Of a stretch of DNA of 50,290 nt, positions 7,986-17,680 are shown piece after piece. Within the stretch, counting starts at the first letter, position 1. Every line of letters starts with the position of its first letter. Position numbers and translations under genes: made by a program. This DNA comes from K189A clade bacterium (GTDB lineage Bacteria > Pseudomonadota > Gammaproteobacteria > Pseudomonadales > Azotimanducaceae), in the NCBI GenBank assembly GCA_902631405.1, contig CACOYI010000009.1:1-50290 (forward strand), read 5' to 3'. A model generated the notes under the pieces. The model was not told the origin of the DNA and did not search any database. It saw only the letters and a program-made list of their open reading frames with translations.

Positions 7986-8825
7986 TTAGATTTCGCCAGA
8001 GAAAACAAGGGTCGCAGGCCCCACCACTTTGAGTTCGGAATCGGCCTCCTCCCAGTCTAATGACAGTTCGCCGCCCGGCATTTTAACTCTAACCTGACTA
8101 GTCACCTTCTCTAATATCTTTGAAGCCGCGAAAGCGGCTGCCGCACCGCTGCCGCACGCCGCGGTCTCTCCAACACCCCGCTCATATATCCGTAACGCGA
8201 TTTCCCGTTCATTGACTATTTGGCAAAACTCCACATTTGTTTTATTCGCGAATTTTGAATGATGACTTATCTCTTCCCCTATCCCGACGACATCCTCCTC
8301 AGAAACGTTGTTTACAAAAATCACAGCATGAGGATTGCCAATTGATATAGGGAAAACACTCATTCCTCCAGAGCTCACTTCGATTTCTGTTTGTCCCCGT
8401 CCATCGCGTTGATCGAAAGGTATCTCTGGCCATTCTATTAAGGGTGGTTGCATATGTGTTTCGACGGTCACTTCGCGGTTTGCAGGATAAAGAACCGTTT
8501 TTGTTAGGCCCCGTGTTGTTTGCCATTTAAGTGTCTCTTTGTGGCTTAGTCCAAGCTTATTTACTAAAAGGGCCACGCAGCGGGAGCCATTGCCGCATTG
8601 TTCAGCCTCTGAGCCGTCGGCGTTAAATATTCGATATCGGAAGTCTACCTCGGGATCGGTTGGGGGCTCTATCAGTAGCAATTGATCAAAGCCAACGCCT
8701 CTAGATCGATTTGCCCAAGCCTTTATTTGAGAGGGTTTCAACGAAATTTCTTTGGTTATGGACTCAACCACCATAAAGTCGTTACCAAGACTCTGCATTT
8801 TGTGGAATTTAAGCTTCTCTCTCAT
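7986..8825 (-). CDS. dapF: Diaminopimelate epimerase
   Basis: 279 residues with the two catalytic cysteines in their signatures: Cys77 in AEQCGNGSRC and Cys224 in GETAACGSGAAA. N-terminal KFHKMQSLGNDFMVV and GFDQLL are standard. It interconverts LL- and meso-diaminopimelate, feeding both peptidoglycan and the lysine made by LysA directly upstream. Start overlaps the lysA stop by 4 bases, so the two are translationally coupled. Confidence 0.97.
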   Translation of the reverse strand: MREKLKFHKMQSLGNDFMVVESITKEISLKPSQIKAWANRSRGVGFDQLLLIEPPTDPEVDFRYRIFNADGSEAEQCGNGSRCVALLVNKLGLSHKETLKWQTTRGLTKTVLYPANREVTVETHMQPPLIEWPEIPFDQRDGRGQTEIEVSSGGMSVFPISIGNPHAVIFVNNVSEEDVVGIGEEISHHSKFANKTNVEFCQIVNEREIALRIYERGVGETAACGSGAAAAFAASKILEKVTSQVRVKMPGGELSLDWEEADSELKVVGPATLVFSGEI

Positions 8826-10174
8826 TCTTGTATGATCTCTAGTGCGAGTTGATCCTCGATCGTTTCTCGGCGTCTAATAAGCCTCGCAGTCCCATTCTCA
8901 ATTAGAACCTCGGCAGCCCGATTGCGGGAGTTATAATTCGAAGCCAAAGACATGCCATATGCTCCGGCCGACAATACCGCTAAAAGTCCACCCTCAGAGA
9001 TAGATAAATTTCGATTCTTTGCTAAAAAATCCGCTGACTCACAAATAGGCCCTACGATATCCCAGTCTTCGGTCACTGATTCCGCTTGTGGATTCACAGG
9101 CCAAATCTGATGCCATGCGTTGTACAAAGCGGGTCGAATAAGATCATTCATTGCTGCATCGGCAATTGCAAAATGTTTTCCGTTGTTATCTTTTTTTAAA
9201 TACTCCAATCTGGTAAGAAGCAGGCCGGCGTTAGCCGTTAAGTATCTCCCGGGTTCAATTCTCAGCTGCTTGCCAGTGCCATTCATAATCTTCTCGGCCG
9301 CCGTTGCAAATTTCCGCAACGGAAATATTTTTTCGCCCTTGTAGGGAACCCCAAAACCGCCACCAATATTGAGGTGCTTTAGTTGAATGCCTTGAGCCTC
9401 AATCTCCTTTGCGTATTGAAGTAATCTCAATAAAGAGTCGATTAATGGCTTTTCAGAACCCATCTGAGAGCCGATATGAGCGTCAATGCCTACTAACTCG
9501 ACGTACTTCGAATCTTGCGCACTTTTAAAAAGCTTAAGCGCACTCGCCCTATCAACACCAAATTTATTTTCCTTAAGCCCAGTTGAAATGTATGGGTGAG
9601 TTAAAGCGTCTATATCTGGGTTGATTCGGACCGAAATGTCTGGCTTTTTCCCGAATACTCTCGAACGCTCAATTATGCGATCCAGCTCTGGGGCGCTCTC
9701 AATGTTAAAGCAATCTATTCCCGCCTTCAGCGCAAGGTCAATTTCTGACACTGATTTTCCTACGCCGGAGAAAATTGTCGCCTTTGGGTCTGCACCTGCT
9801 GCTATCACCCGGTGTAGCTCTCCGCCTGAAACAATGTCAAATCCGCTACCGAGTTGATTGAAGAGCGAGATAATGTTCACATTAGAGTTCGCTTTTACGG
9901 AGTAAAAGATCTTTGAGTCGACTCCCTTGAAAGCCTTTTCCAGTTCTCGAAACTGTTTTTTGAAACTTTTTGCAGAATAAATATAAGTAGGAGTTCCAAC
10001 CTCATTTGCGATTTTTTCTAGGGGCACACCATCGAAAAATGTCTCTCCCTCACTCTCCTCGAGTGTTCTGCTTGGCTCTTCGCTGAGCTCATTGCGATTT
10101 GCGGGTTCTTCGATCACTTTACAAGCTTTGTAGCAGTTAGAGCGACAACCTAGCCCGGGCCTCTTTGATGGCAT
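8822..10174 (-). CDS. lysA: Diaminopimelate decarboxylase
   Basis: Up to 450 residues. The PLP lysine is Lys94 in FYSVKANSNVN; other marks are DAHIGSQ, NIGGGFGVPY, RIEPGRY and the CESADFLA motif at the dimer active site. It makes lysine from meso-diaminopimelate. The start is uncertain. ATG 10174 has AGGTG upstream and overlaps argH by 38 bases. GTG 10117 lies 20 bases past the argH stop but has no clear ribosome site. Either way 30-45 polar, Glu-rich residues precede the usual family start (FFDGVPLEKIA). The small lipoprotein gene (lptM) found before lysA in relatives is absent. Confidence 0.94.
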   Translation of the reverse strand: MPSKRPGLGCRSNCYKACKVIEEPANRNELSEEPSRTLEESEGETFFDGVPLEKIANEVGTPTYIYSAKSFKKQFRELEKAFKGVDSKIFYSVKANSNVNIISLFNQLGSGFDIVSGGELHRVIAAGADPKATIFSGVGKSVSEIDLALKAGIDCFNIESAPELDRIIERSRVFGKKPDISVRINPDIDALTHPYISTGLKENKFGVDRASALKLFKSAQDSKYVELVGIDAHIGSQMGSEKPLIDSLLRLLQYAKEIEAQGIQLKHLNIGGGFGVPYKGEKIFPLRKFATAAEKIMNGTGKQLRIEPGRYLTANAGLLLTRLEYLKKDNNGKHFAIADAAMNDLIRPALYNAWHQIWPVNPQAESVTEDWDIVGPICESADFLAKNRNLSISEGGLLAVLSAGAYGMSLASNYNSRNRAAEVLIENGTARLIRRRETIEDQLALEIIQE

Positions 10175-11549
10175 TCTTCACCTGTTGAGGCGCCGTACCG
10201 CCATAATGATCCCTGCTAGCTACTGAACCCTCTGCTGTCAGAACTTTATAGATATCCTCTCCTATCAAGTCGGTGTCCGCACTCAGTTCGGAAAGACTCA
10301 TTTCGTCCAACCTTTTACCCATTGTTATGGCTCTTTTAACAATACTTCCAACCAGATCATGTGCGGTCCTAAAAGGCAGGCCCTTTTTTACAAGATAATC
10401 GGCTAAGTCCGTAGCCGTGGAGAAACCTGACTCCGCAGCTTTTCTCATATTTTCGGGCTTAGCGGCGATATTGGGAATTAGGCCGCTGAGCGCATCAACA
10501 CAATTTCTTAAAGTATCTATGCTATCGAACAACGGCTCTTTGTCCTCTTGATTATCCTTATTGTATGCGAGAGGTTGTGCCTTCATCAGGGTGAGCAAAG
10601 AAATAAGATTCCCAGTAGCCCGGCCCGTTTTTCCTCGTATCAATTCAGGCACGTCCGGATTTTTTTTCTGCGGCATTATACTTGACCCCGTACAAAACCG
10701 ATCTGGCAGCTCGACAAAGTCGAACTGATCGCTACTCCATAGTATTAACTCCTCGCACCATCTTGAAAAATGCGTCATCGTAATTGCGGCCACAGAACAA
10801 AACTCTATTGCAAAGTCTCGATCACTGACTGCATCGAGAGAGTTATCACACACCCCCTGAAATCCCATCTTTTCCGCGGAAAAAACTCTGTCAGGGTGGA
10901 ATGTCGAGCCAGCTAAAGCGGCAGAGCCCATTGGGGAGAAGGATGTCCTCTTCTTACAATCTGTTAGTCTGCCTAAGTCCCTTTCCAGCATCGAGAACCA
11001 AGCCATTAAATGATGGCCAAAAGTGATCGGTTGAGCCACTTGCAAATGCGTAAAGCCTGGCATGATAGTCGCAGCATTCTCATCCGCGAGTTTGGCTATT
11101 TCTCTTAGAAGTTGCCGGATCTTGATTGTTATCTGGTCGATTTCTGCGATTAAAAAGAGCCGCAAATCTGTCGCTATCTGATCATTCCTAGAGCGACCCG
11201 TATGTACCTTCTTCCCGGCCTCTCCGATGAGTTCGGTGAGCCGGCTTTCGATGTTCATATGGACGTCTTCAAGGTCTACTCGCCAGTTGAATTCACCTTG
11301 TGCGATCTCAGCTCTTATCTTTTCGAGGCCTTTAACTATGCTGCTCGCTTCCTGCTGCGTTATGACCCCCGTCTCCGACAACATTTTTGCCTGAACCATT
11401 GAGTTAGTGATGTCTTGCTCGAACAATCTTTTGTCAAAATCAACTGAGGCAGTGAACCCTTGAGCGAAGCGGTCTATAGAATCCTGCAAGCGGCCTTGGA
11501 TTAGTGCTCTCTCAGGTTCCGTGGCATCAGGTATGTTTTCGTCTTTCAT
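10137..11549 (-). CDS. argH: Argininosuccinate lyase
   Basis: 470 residues. The mobile catalytic loop signature GSSIMPQKKNPD is at 288-299; HTGRSRNDQIATD and PGFTHLQVAQP are also intact. It splits argininosuccinate to arginine and fumarate, the last step of arginine synthesis. It heads the minus-strand run argH-lysA-dapF-DUF484-xerC-yigB and is divergent from hemC across 154 bp, the same layout as in pseudomonads. I found no convincing sigma-70 boxes in that gap. Confidence 0.96.
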   Translation of the reverse strand: MKDENIPDATEPERALIQGRLQDSIDRFAQGFTASVDFDKRLFEQDITNSMVQAKMLSETGVITQQEASSIVKGLEKIRAEIAQGEFNWRVDLEDVHMNIESRLTELIGEAGKKVHTGRSRNDQIATDLRLFLIAEIDQITIKIRQLLREIAKLADENAATIMPGFTHLQVAQPITFGHHLMAWFSMLERDLGRLTDCKKRTSFSPMGSAALAGSTFHPDRVFSAEKMGFQGVCDNSLDAVSDRDFAIEFCSVAAITMTHFSRWCEELILWSSDQFDFVELPDRFCTGSSIMPQKKNPDVPELIRGKTGRATGNLISLLTLMKAQPLAYNKDNQEDKEPLFDSIDTLRNCVDALSGLIPNIAAKPENMRKAAESGFSTATDLADYLVKKGLPFRTAHDLVGSIVKRAITMGKRLDEMSLSELSADTDLIGEDIYKVLTAEGSVASRDHYGGTAPQQVKNAIKEARARLSL

Positions 11550-11703
11550 TTGATAGCCTTATTCAAATCTGTCAAAGAGAGCCTTTTGAGACTAGTTCTT
11601 GACAGTATAACAATTTATACAGAGCTTCCTGCCGATAACTTTTAATGTTTTAGATCAAGTTCAATAACTTTAAAATAAACCAGGTGAGGCCAACTTTTAA
11701 ATC

Positions 11704-12609
11704 ATGAATTCAATTAGAATAGCCACGCGAAAAAGTCCCCTAGCGCTCGAGCAGGCAAAATTAATAAAAGAAAAGCTGTTGCAAGCCCACTCGGGTATTA
11801 GTGTCGAGCTGGTTGAGATTACTACAAAGGGCGACTTAATCCTGGATAAACCACTTCAAGCGATAGGTGGTAAGGGTCTGTTTATTAAGGAATTGGAGTT
11901 GGCCTTACTTGAAGGCAGAGCCGATATCGCGGTTCACTCTGTCAAAGATCTGCCATATCAACTCGCTGACGGTTTCTGCCTCCCAGTAATCGCTTATCGC
12001 GAAGATCCTCGGGACGTTTTGGTAACAGATGTGTGCGCCAGCTTTGAAGATTTGCCTAAAGGAGCGAGAGTTGGCTCAACCAGCCTCCGGAGAAAGGCTC
12101 AGTTGCAGGGCAAAAGACCGGACTTGGAATTCGTTCCCATTAGAGGAAATGTGGGAACTCGTTTGGGAAGATTAGATGCCGGTGATTGTGGAGCGGTGGT
12201 CTTGGCCTACGCCGGCTTATATAGACTTAATCTGCTGGGGAGAAATTTCATCCCTCTATCCACCGGTTTGTGCTTGCCCGCTGCCGGTCAAGGGGCATTG
12301 GGCGTTGAATGTCTCAGTGGAAGTCAAGTCATTGACCTCTTAGAGCCGCTTTCGGATCCAATTGTAGAGGCTGCCGTGCTAAGCGAAAGATATTTGGTTG
12401 AGTCACTGCAGGCTGATTGCTCAAGCCCGGTTGGAGCCCACGCTTTTCACTTGGAAGACGGCCAGATTAGTTTGACTGGTGTGGTTGGCAGCGAGACCGG
12501 TGACACGTTAATCCGGAGTTCGGCTGTTGCGAAAACACCTCGTGAGGTCTCGGATGAGGTGTTCGCAGAACTATGCTCCATGGGTTCGCAAGATCTCCTG
12601 GGCCATTGA
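11704..12609 (+). CDS. hemC: Hydroxymethylbilane synthase (porphobilinogen deaminase)
   Basis: 301 residues from ATG 11704. Catalytic Asp82 is in HSVKDLP and the dipyrromethane-cofactor cysteine is Cys239 in LQADCSSPVGAHA. RIATRKSPLALEQA and GSTSLRRKAQL are standard. It polymerises four porphobilinogens to hydroxymethylbilane. Stop and hemD start share bases (TGATG). Confidence 0.97.
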   Translation: MNSIRIATRKSPLALEQAKLIKEKLLQAHSGISVELVEITTKGDLILDKPLQAIGGKGLFIKELELALLEGRADIAVHSVKDLPYQLADGFCLPVIAYREDPRDVLVTDVCASFEDLPKGARVGSTSLRRKAQLQGKRPDLEFVPIRGNVGTRLGRLDAGDCGAVVLAYAGLYRLNLLGRNFIPLSTGLCLPAAGQGALGVECLSGSQVIDLLEPLSDPIVEAAVLSERYLVESLQADCSSPVGAHAFHLEDGQISLTGVVGSETGDTLIRSSAVAKTPREVSDEVFAELCSMGSQDLLGH

Positions 12610-13373
12610 TGATCGAGGGCGATCAAGGCGATAGTGAGTTTTCTGCCAGAATATGGCTGACTTTGACTAAGCCTTCTTCTGACGGGATCGCCGCACGTCT
12701 GCGAAAAAGAAATTTCGACGTTCTAAATCGTCCAGTCACACGAATCGAAGAACTGCCAAGGTCACAGATTTCTTCTGAGATTTCTTTAGCAGATAAAAAC
12801 GTGTTCCTATCGCAGCACGCCGCTCGAATAGTGTTGTCCATTTGCGAGGAGGATGGGATTCCATTAACCGGAAGATTCTTCGCCATCGGGAAGTCCACAG
12901 CGGCAGCGATAGAACGCAAGAACCCCGGGTTACTGGTTGAAGTTCCAAAAATACAGAACTCGACGGGTTTATTGAACCTCCCCGAGCTCCTCCCAAAGAG
13001 TTCAGGTGGTGAATTGAAGCCAGATGAGACGGTAACGACTTTTTGTGGAGAGGATGGCAAAGATCAAGTGGCGAGAGCGCTGGAGCAGAACTGTATTTTT
13101 CGAGAAACCTATGTTTATCGAAGAAAGAACGCTAAATACGAAGAAGTAAACATTTCTGAAATAGACGTAATCATTTGCGGATCTTTGCATGCTTTGAGAG
13201 CAATTCACGACAATCATGAAGCTCAGTTGAAAGCCAAGGATCTGCCGATGGTGGTAGTCTCGGCTAGAATAGCAGTTTTAGCTTGTAAGTTCGGTTACAG
13301 AAGAATTATATGTTCGCGGGGAACTAATATTGAGTCTATTGTTACAAGCGTAACTGGCCTCAATATTAGGTAG
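12609..13373 (+). CDS. hemD: Uroporphyrinogen-III synthase
   Basis: 254 residues from the ATG overlapping the hemC stop; an earlier in-frame ATG at 12573 lies inside hemC and is less likely. Sequence is poorly conserved, as usual for HemD, but two Rossmann-like halves can be followed: LTLTKPSSDGIAARLRK at the start, FLSQHAARIV, GRFFAIGKSTAAAI, TFCGEDGKDQVARAL, ETYVYRR, and DVIICGSLHALRAI. It closes hydroxymethylbilane with inversion of ring D. Position between hemC and hemX makes the assignment secure. Confidence 0.88.
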   Translation: MIEGDQGDSEFSARIWLTLTKPSSDGIAARLRKRNFDVLNRPVTRIEELPRSQISSEISLADKNVFLSQHAARIVLSICEEDGIPLTGRFFAIGKSTAAAIERKNPGLLVEVPKIQNSTGLLNLPELLPKSSGGELKPDETVTTFCGEDGKDQVARALEQNCIFRETYVYRRKNAKYEEVNISEIDVIICGSLHALRAIHDNHEAQLKAKDLPMVVVSARIAVLACKFGYRRIICSRGTNIESIVTSVTGLNIR

Positions 13374-13401
13374 GCTCGCTTGCTCTAGCTGGAGTTAAAT
13401 A

Positions 13402-14445
13402 TTGACTCAAACATCAGGAGAGATTGCAGAAATCACGGTCCAGGAGGAAAACAGAAAAAAAAGATTTTTCTCGCTATCACTCCTCAATTCGATCTTCTTG
13501 CTTTTGATTATTGCTTTTATCGGCTGGATGTATTTTTCCATTGGTCCTCATCTGCTTTCCTTGAACAATTATTTGGACAATAGATTGGTCGGAATAGAGT
13601 CGGAGATGGATAGGATTTCCCAAGAAATCGATAACACTCGCGAAGATTATCTCTCAAGCAGTTTTTATGAGGAGTCGTTAGGCGCTTTGAGTGTGGTCAA
13701 TGAGAGGGTTAATCTTTTAGAGTCGAAGGTATCCGAATTGTCGAATCTGACAAACGATGGGACCGAAGGGAAAGACGAGCAACTAGAAGTATTAATCGTA
13801 TTTGCTCTGCTTCAGAGCGCAGAAGCTGAGTTCAATTTCTTTGGTCGAAGCGAACAAAGTTTATTCTTGATACGCCAGGCGATGGAGAGCCTAAAGCGGA
13901 CGGGGTTGCCAAAAAACAGCCCAGCTTTCAGAGAATTAGATCGCATTGAGGAATTGATTAAATCGACGGGGACTCCTGCCGTTTCGGCAATATACAAGCA
14001 ATTATCTAAAATTACGGAAGCTCTTGTAGAAGAGATAAGAAAGAAACAGGGCGCTTTGGCAAGGGCTTTGAAACCTGAGATGCATACGAAAAGTATTTCA
14101 GAGGCGGTCTTTGATGAACTCAAACTACTTGCGTCGGTAAGGGTTGTCCCTGGCAAGTCCTCTAAGGAACTTCTAGCCGAATCGGGATTGATGGGAGAAT
14201 TCTTTCAGACCAAAGAACTAGTATTCTTAGTGTCAAAAATTCAGAGAGAGGTTGCTGAGAATAGAATACATGAAGCTGGAAAGACGATTGATACCTTGTT
14301 AGTCATGCTAGAGGATTATCCAGGTGATCTATCAACAATTATCGAGCAAGTGAGGGAAGTTGAGAATCTCTTGTCGAACAATGAAAAAGTCAACTTTGGT
14401 CGGGCCCTCACTTTTATCAGCGAATTACTAACGAGAGGTCGATAA
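13402..14445 (+). CDS. hemX: HemX-like membrane protein
   Basis: 347 residues from a TTG start. Short cytoplasmic N-terminus, one transmembrane helix at about 25-47 (LLNSIFLLLIIAFIGWMYF), then a long, largely helical periplasmic part with coiled-coil stretches (60-120). LQSAEAEFNFFGRSEQSLFLIRQA parallels the conserved helix of HemX. HemX lies downstream of hemCD in gammaproteobacteria; it is annotated as a uroporphyrinogen methyltransferase-like protein but no methyltransferase motif is seen here and its biochemical role is unclear. The next reading frame is a shortened hemY. Confidence 0.8.
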   Translation: MTQTSGEIAEITVQEENRKKRFFSLSLLNSIFLLLIIAFIGWMYFSIGPHLLSLNNYLDNRLVGIESEMDRISQEIDNTREDYLSSSFYEESLGALSVVNERVNLLESKVSELSNLTNDGTEGKDEQLEVLIVFALLQSAEAEFNFFGRSEQSLFLIRQAMESLKRTGLPKNSPAFRELDRIEELIKSTGTPAVSAIYKQLSKITEALVEEIRKKQGALARALKPEMHTKSISEAVFDELKLLASVRVVPGKSSKELLAESGLMGEFFQTKELVFLVSKIQREVAENRIHEAGKTIDTLLVMLEDYPGDLSTIIEQVREVENLLSNNEKVNFGRALTFISELLTRGR

Positions 14446-14446
14446 G

Positions 14447-14647
14447 ATAAAAATTTATCTTCTGATTCTGTCTGTGGTGTTTGGCGCCTTTCTCGGCTCG
14501 ATCGCCTTGAAAGACCCCGGAGTTGTTTTTATCGCTTTTGGCGGACTAAGTGTAACAACGAGTTTCGTTTTCTTCAGCGTCTTGATGTCTGCGATACTCT
14601 TTACGGTTTATTCTCTTTATAAAGTAATAAAGCGAATATTTCCTTAG
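14447..14647 (+). pseudogene. hemY: HemY reduced to its N-terminal membrane domain, no standard start codon
   Basis: After the hemX TAA a frame of about 66 codons reads LLILSVVFGAFLGSIALKD, then PGVVFIAFGG, LSVTTSF and a second hydrophobic helix ending VIKRIFP-stop. This matches HemY from its first residues: helix, [D/H]xGYVLI, xVETS, second helix, basic end. All of the HemY TPR domain (about 300 residues) is missing and rho follows at once on the other strand. The natural start position has ATA (14447), 8 bases after AGAGG; the first standard start in frame is GTG at 14474, inside helix 1. It may be a decaying remnant or a functional small membrane protein. The likeness is clear; the state of the gene is inferred. 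Confidence 0.7.
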
Positions 14648-14677
14648 TGGCTTTATATTTGAGGGTGGATAAGAGTT

Positions 14678-15940
14678 TTATTTCCGCATGGAATCGAAAA
14701 ACTCGTTGTTTGTCTTAGTCTCTTTCAGCTTATCCAAAATAAACTCGATAGCAGCAATGTCGTCCATATCATGCAGAAGCTTTCGCAGAATCCAGACCCT
14801 CTGAAGCTCGTCTTCAGACATTAGAAGCTCTTCTCTTCGCGTTGCCGATCTTCTTATGTTAATCGCTGGGTATACCCTCTTTTCTGCTATTTTTCTCTCC
14901 AAATGGAGTTCCTGGTTACCAGTACCTTTGAACTCCTCATAGATAACTTCATCCATTTTTGAACCCGTATCTATGAGAGATGTGGCAACTATTGTCAGGC
15001 TGCCACCTTCTTCTATGTTTCGTGCAGCCCCAAAGAAACGTTTGGGTCTCTCCAGAGCATTGGCATCGACCCCTCCGGTAAGCACCTTTCCTGATGAGGG
15101 AACAATCGTATTATACGCGCGAGCGAGTCGGGTCATCGAGTCTAAAAGGATGACCACATCTTTTTTGTGCTCGACGAGTCTTTTAGCTTTCTCAATGACC
15201 ATTTCTGCAACTTGCACATGCCTCGCGGGCGGTTCATCAAAGGTAGATGCGACTACCTCTCCCCTCACTGAGCGTTGCATTTCTGTAACTTCCTCTGGTC
15301 TCTCATCAATGAGCAAAACAATTAGAACTGTTTCCGGATTATTCACAGAAATTGACTGAGCGATATTTTGTAGGACGAGAGTTTTACCTGCTTTTGGTGG
15401 GGAAACGATTATTGCTCTCTGTCCTTTTCCGATTGGTGCCACAAGATCAATAATTCTCGCCGTTAAATCTTCTGTGCTCCCGTTGCCTCTTTCAAGTTGA
15501 AGCCTATCGTCTGGAAATAAAGGAGTAAGATTCTCAAAAAGCACTTTATTGGTCTTGTTGTTAGCCTCGCTAGAGTTGATCTCATCAACCTTTAATAGGG
15601 CAAAGTATCGCTCTCCGTCTTTTGGCGGCCTTATTTTTCCGGCAATTGAATCACCAGTCCTTAAGTTGAATCGCCTAACTTGACTTGGCGACACATAAAT
15701 GTCGTCGGGACCAGCGAGATAAGAGCTGTCGGGTGATCTAAGAAAGCCAAACCCATCCTGTAGAATCTCCAAAGTGCCCTCTCCGTAGATATCCTCGCCG
15801 CTTTTAGCTTGTTTTCTAACAATCGCAGCGATTACCTCTTGTTTTCTGGATCTTCCAACATTGTCTATCGACATTTCGCGTGCCATATCCATTAACTCGG
15901 AGACTGGCTTTTGTTTTAGCTCTGTGAGATGCATCGTCAT
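14678..15940 (-). CDS. rho: Transcription termination factor Rho
   Basis: 420 residues. N-terminal helical domain [16 protein letters not shown]; cold-shock-like RNA-binding domain with GFGFLRSP and [14 protein letters not shown]; Walker A SPPKAGKT at 180-187; Walker [19 protein letters not shown]-loop region [28 protein letters not shown]. Hexameric ATP-dependent RNA helicase terminating transcription. An in-frame ATG at residue 3 (MHLTEL) would match E. coli even better. The 207-bp leader upstream fits the known autoregulation of rho but no specific element is proven. Confidence 0.98.
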   Translation of the reverse strand: MTMHLTELKQKPVSELMDMAREMSIDNVGRSRKQEVIAAIVRKQAKSGEDIYGEGTLEILQDGFGFLRSPDSSYLAGPDDIYVSPSQVRRFNLRTGDSIAGKIRPPKDGERYFALLKVDEINSSEANNKTNKVLFENLTPLFPDDRLQLERGNGSTEDLTARIIDLVAPIGKGQRAIIVSPPKAGKTLVLQNIAQSISVNNPETVLIVLLIDERPEEVTEMQRSVRGEVVASTFDEPPARHVQVAEMVIEKAKRLVEHKKDVVILLDSMTRLARAYNTIVPSSGKVLTGGVDANALERPKRFFGAARNIEEGGSLTIVATSLIDTGSKMDEVIYEEFKGTGNQELHLERKIAEKRVYPAINIRRSATRREELLMSEDELQRVWILRKLLHDMDDIAAIEFILDKLKETKTNNEFFDSMRK

Positions 15941-16088
15941 ACACTTTGACCTGAATTGGCTTATTGCTCGGGAGCCCAGAGCTGCGAAGGCTAGCCTTTT
16001 AAAAAGACTCTCTTGGTAGCAAGGGGTGAAAGATTATCGTCTGAAACCCCTCGACTCAAAAATTTATCGAGGAGAGCGAAAGATTTTA

Positions 16089-16116
16089 GAGAAAACAGGG
16101 CTTTCGTCAAGCCCCG
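16089..16116 (-). terminator. Hairpin after trxA
   Basis: On the minus strand GGGCTT and AAGCCC flank a 5-base loop and are followed by TGTTTTCT, about 34 bp after the trxA stop. Probable terminator or attenuating structure between trxA and rho; the stem is short. Confidence 0.5.
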
Positions 16117-16147
16117 TAGAGATCAGTAATAAACGGAAAGAAAATAC

Positions 16148-16474
16148 CTAAATATTGTCATCAAGGAATGACTGCAACTGAGTCTTTGACAGTGCACCAA
16201 CTTTGGTGGCCTCTACCTCGCCGTTTTTGAAGAGTATCAGTGTAGGTATACCTCTTATTCCATAGCGAGGGGGCGTCTCCTGGTTTTCGTCGATGTTCAT
16301 TTTGCAAACTTTTATTTTCCCACCGTATTCTGATGCAACCTCTTCAAGAATAGGTGCGATCATTTTGCAAGGGCCGCACCATTCTGCCCAGTAGTCGACC
16401 AGAACGGGTTTATCAGATTGAAGGACATCTGTGTCAAAGCCCTCATCGCTTGTGTGTAATATGTTTTCGGCCAT
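16148..16474 (-). CDS. trxA: Thioredoxin 1
   Basis: 108 residues, the usual size. Active site WCGPC at 32-36, cis-proline in [12 protein letters not shown]. General cytoplasmic disulfide reductant. Lies directly upstream of rho, as in E. coli and most gammaproteobacteria. Confidence 0.98.
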   Translation of the reverse strand: MAENILHTSDEGFDTDVLQSDKPVLVDYWAEWCGPCKMIAPILEEVASEYGGKIKVCKMNIDENQETPPRYGIRGIPTLILFKNGEVEATKVGALSKTQLQSFLDDNI

Positions 16475-16559
16475 TTTGCGTCGCCTCTAGATATTTGTTG
16501 AAAGGTAATAATCACTGGGATATCGAGATATTAAAGGGCTACGCGGCCTAGTGAAAGCC

Positions 16560-17555
16560 CTACCTCGAGTTTTTATGCCGCAATAACCAGTCTTTTGCAA
16601 AATAAGTCAGAATGCCGTCAGCTCCTGCCCTTTTGAAACATAAAAGCGACTCGTCAATAACCTCAGGCGGTATATACGATTTTGAGATCGCAAGCTTTAA
16701 CATGGAATACTCGCCGCTGACCTGATAGGCGAAAGTGGGGACTTTGAATTTATTCTTTACCTCTCTTATTACATCTAGATAAGGCATACCTGGTTTTACC
16801 ATGACCATATCGGATCCTTCTTCGAGGTCCAATGCCACCTCATGCAAAGCCTCCATCATGTTGGCCGGATCCATTTGATAAGTTTTTTTATCCCCGCTAC
16901 CAAGCTTCTTCATTGATCCTACGGCCTCTCGAAACGGGCCGTAATATGCCGAGGCGTATTTTGCTGAATAGGACATAATGCGCGTATTGATAAAGCTGCT
17001 CTCATCTAGAGCTGCTCTAATTGCGCCCACTCGCCCATCCATCATATCGGAGGGTGCAATAATATCTGAGCCAGCTTCCGCACAAACCTCGGCTTGCTTG
17101 CATAATGAGATGATTGTCTCATCATTAGCCACATATCCTGAAGAGTCCAAAACGCCATCCTGCCCATGGGTGGTATATGGATCTAAGGCAGCATCTGTAA
17201 TTATACCCAGTTGCGGAAGCTTCTTTTTGATCTCTCTTACGGCTCTTGGGATTAGTCCTCTTGAATTGAATGCTTCCTCGCCATTCTCTGACCGCAAATT
17301 TTTTTCGACATTCGGGAACAATGCAACACAGACTAATCCGACCTCGCAGAGCTTCGAAAGTTCTTTTGTCGCTTCGTCTGTTGTCATCCTCTCGATGCCC
17401 GGCATGGAAGAGATGCGCTGCTTCCTCTTTTTCCCCTCAATCAAGAAAATAGGGTAGATTAAATCGGAGCTGATTAAATGGTTTTCAGAGACCATTTTCC
17501 TGATGAATGGCAGCTCTCTATTTCGTCTCAATCGTGTGCTTGGGAATTTCCTCAC
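16560..17555 (-). CDS. hemB: Delta-aminolevulinic acid dehydratase (porphobilinogen synthase)
   Basis: 331 residues. Schiff-base lysines Lys199 (SYSAKYASAYYGPFR) and Lys254 (MVMVKPGMPYLD) are present. The metal segment at 121-134 reads DAALDPYTTHGQDG: aspartates replace the zinc cysteines, as in Pseudomonas-type Mg-dependent enzymes. It condenses two 5-aminolevulinates to porphobilinogen, the substrate of HemC encoded 4 kb away. Confidence 0.97.
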   Translation of the reverse strand: MRKFPSTRLRRNRELPFIRKMVSENHLISSDLIYPIFLIEGKKRKQRISSMPGIERMTTDEATKELSKLCEVGLVCVALFPNVEKNLRSENGEEAFNSRGLIPRAVREIKKKLPQLGIITDAALDPYTTHGQDGVLDSSGYVANDETIISLCKQAEVCAEAGSDIIAPSDMMDGRVGAIRAALDESSFINTRIMSYSAKYASAYYGPFREAVGSMKKLGSGDKKTYQMDPANMMEALHEVALDLEEGSDMVMVKPGMPYLDVIREVKNKFKVPTFAYQVSGEYSMLKLAISKSYIPPEVIDESLLCFKRAGADGILTYFAKDWLLRHKNSR

Positions 17556-17680
17556 TGTGAACTCCAGATTACTTTTTTCAGAGAGGTCTGATTTAAGTCT
17601 CTAACAAAGCTAACTTATTTCCTTCGATCGACCCTTTTAAACTTTTTCTTAAGTTCGCCAATATTGCTTTTACGGGAAAT

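Noticed and set aside
11599-11621. TTGACA followed by TATACA upstream of hemC as a sigma-70 promoter
   Set aside because: Spacer is only 11 bases, too short for a working promoter.
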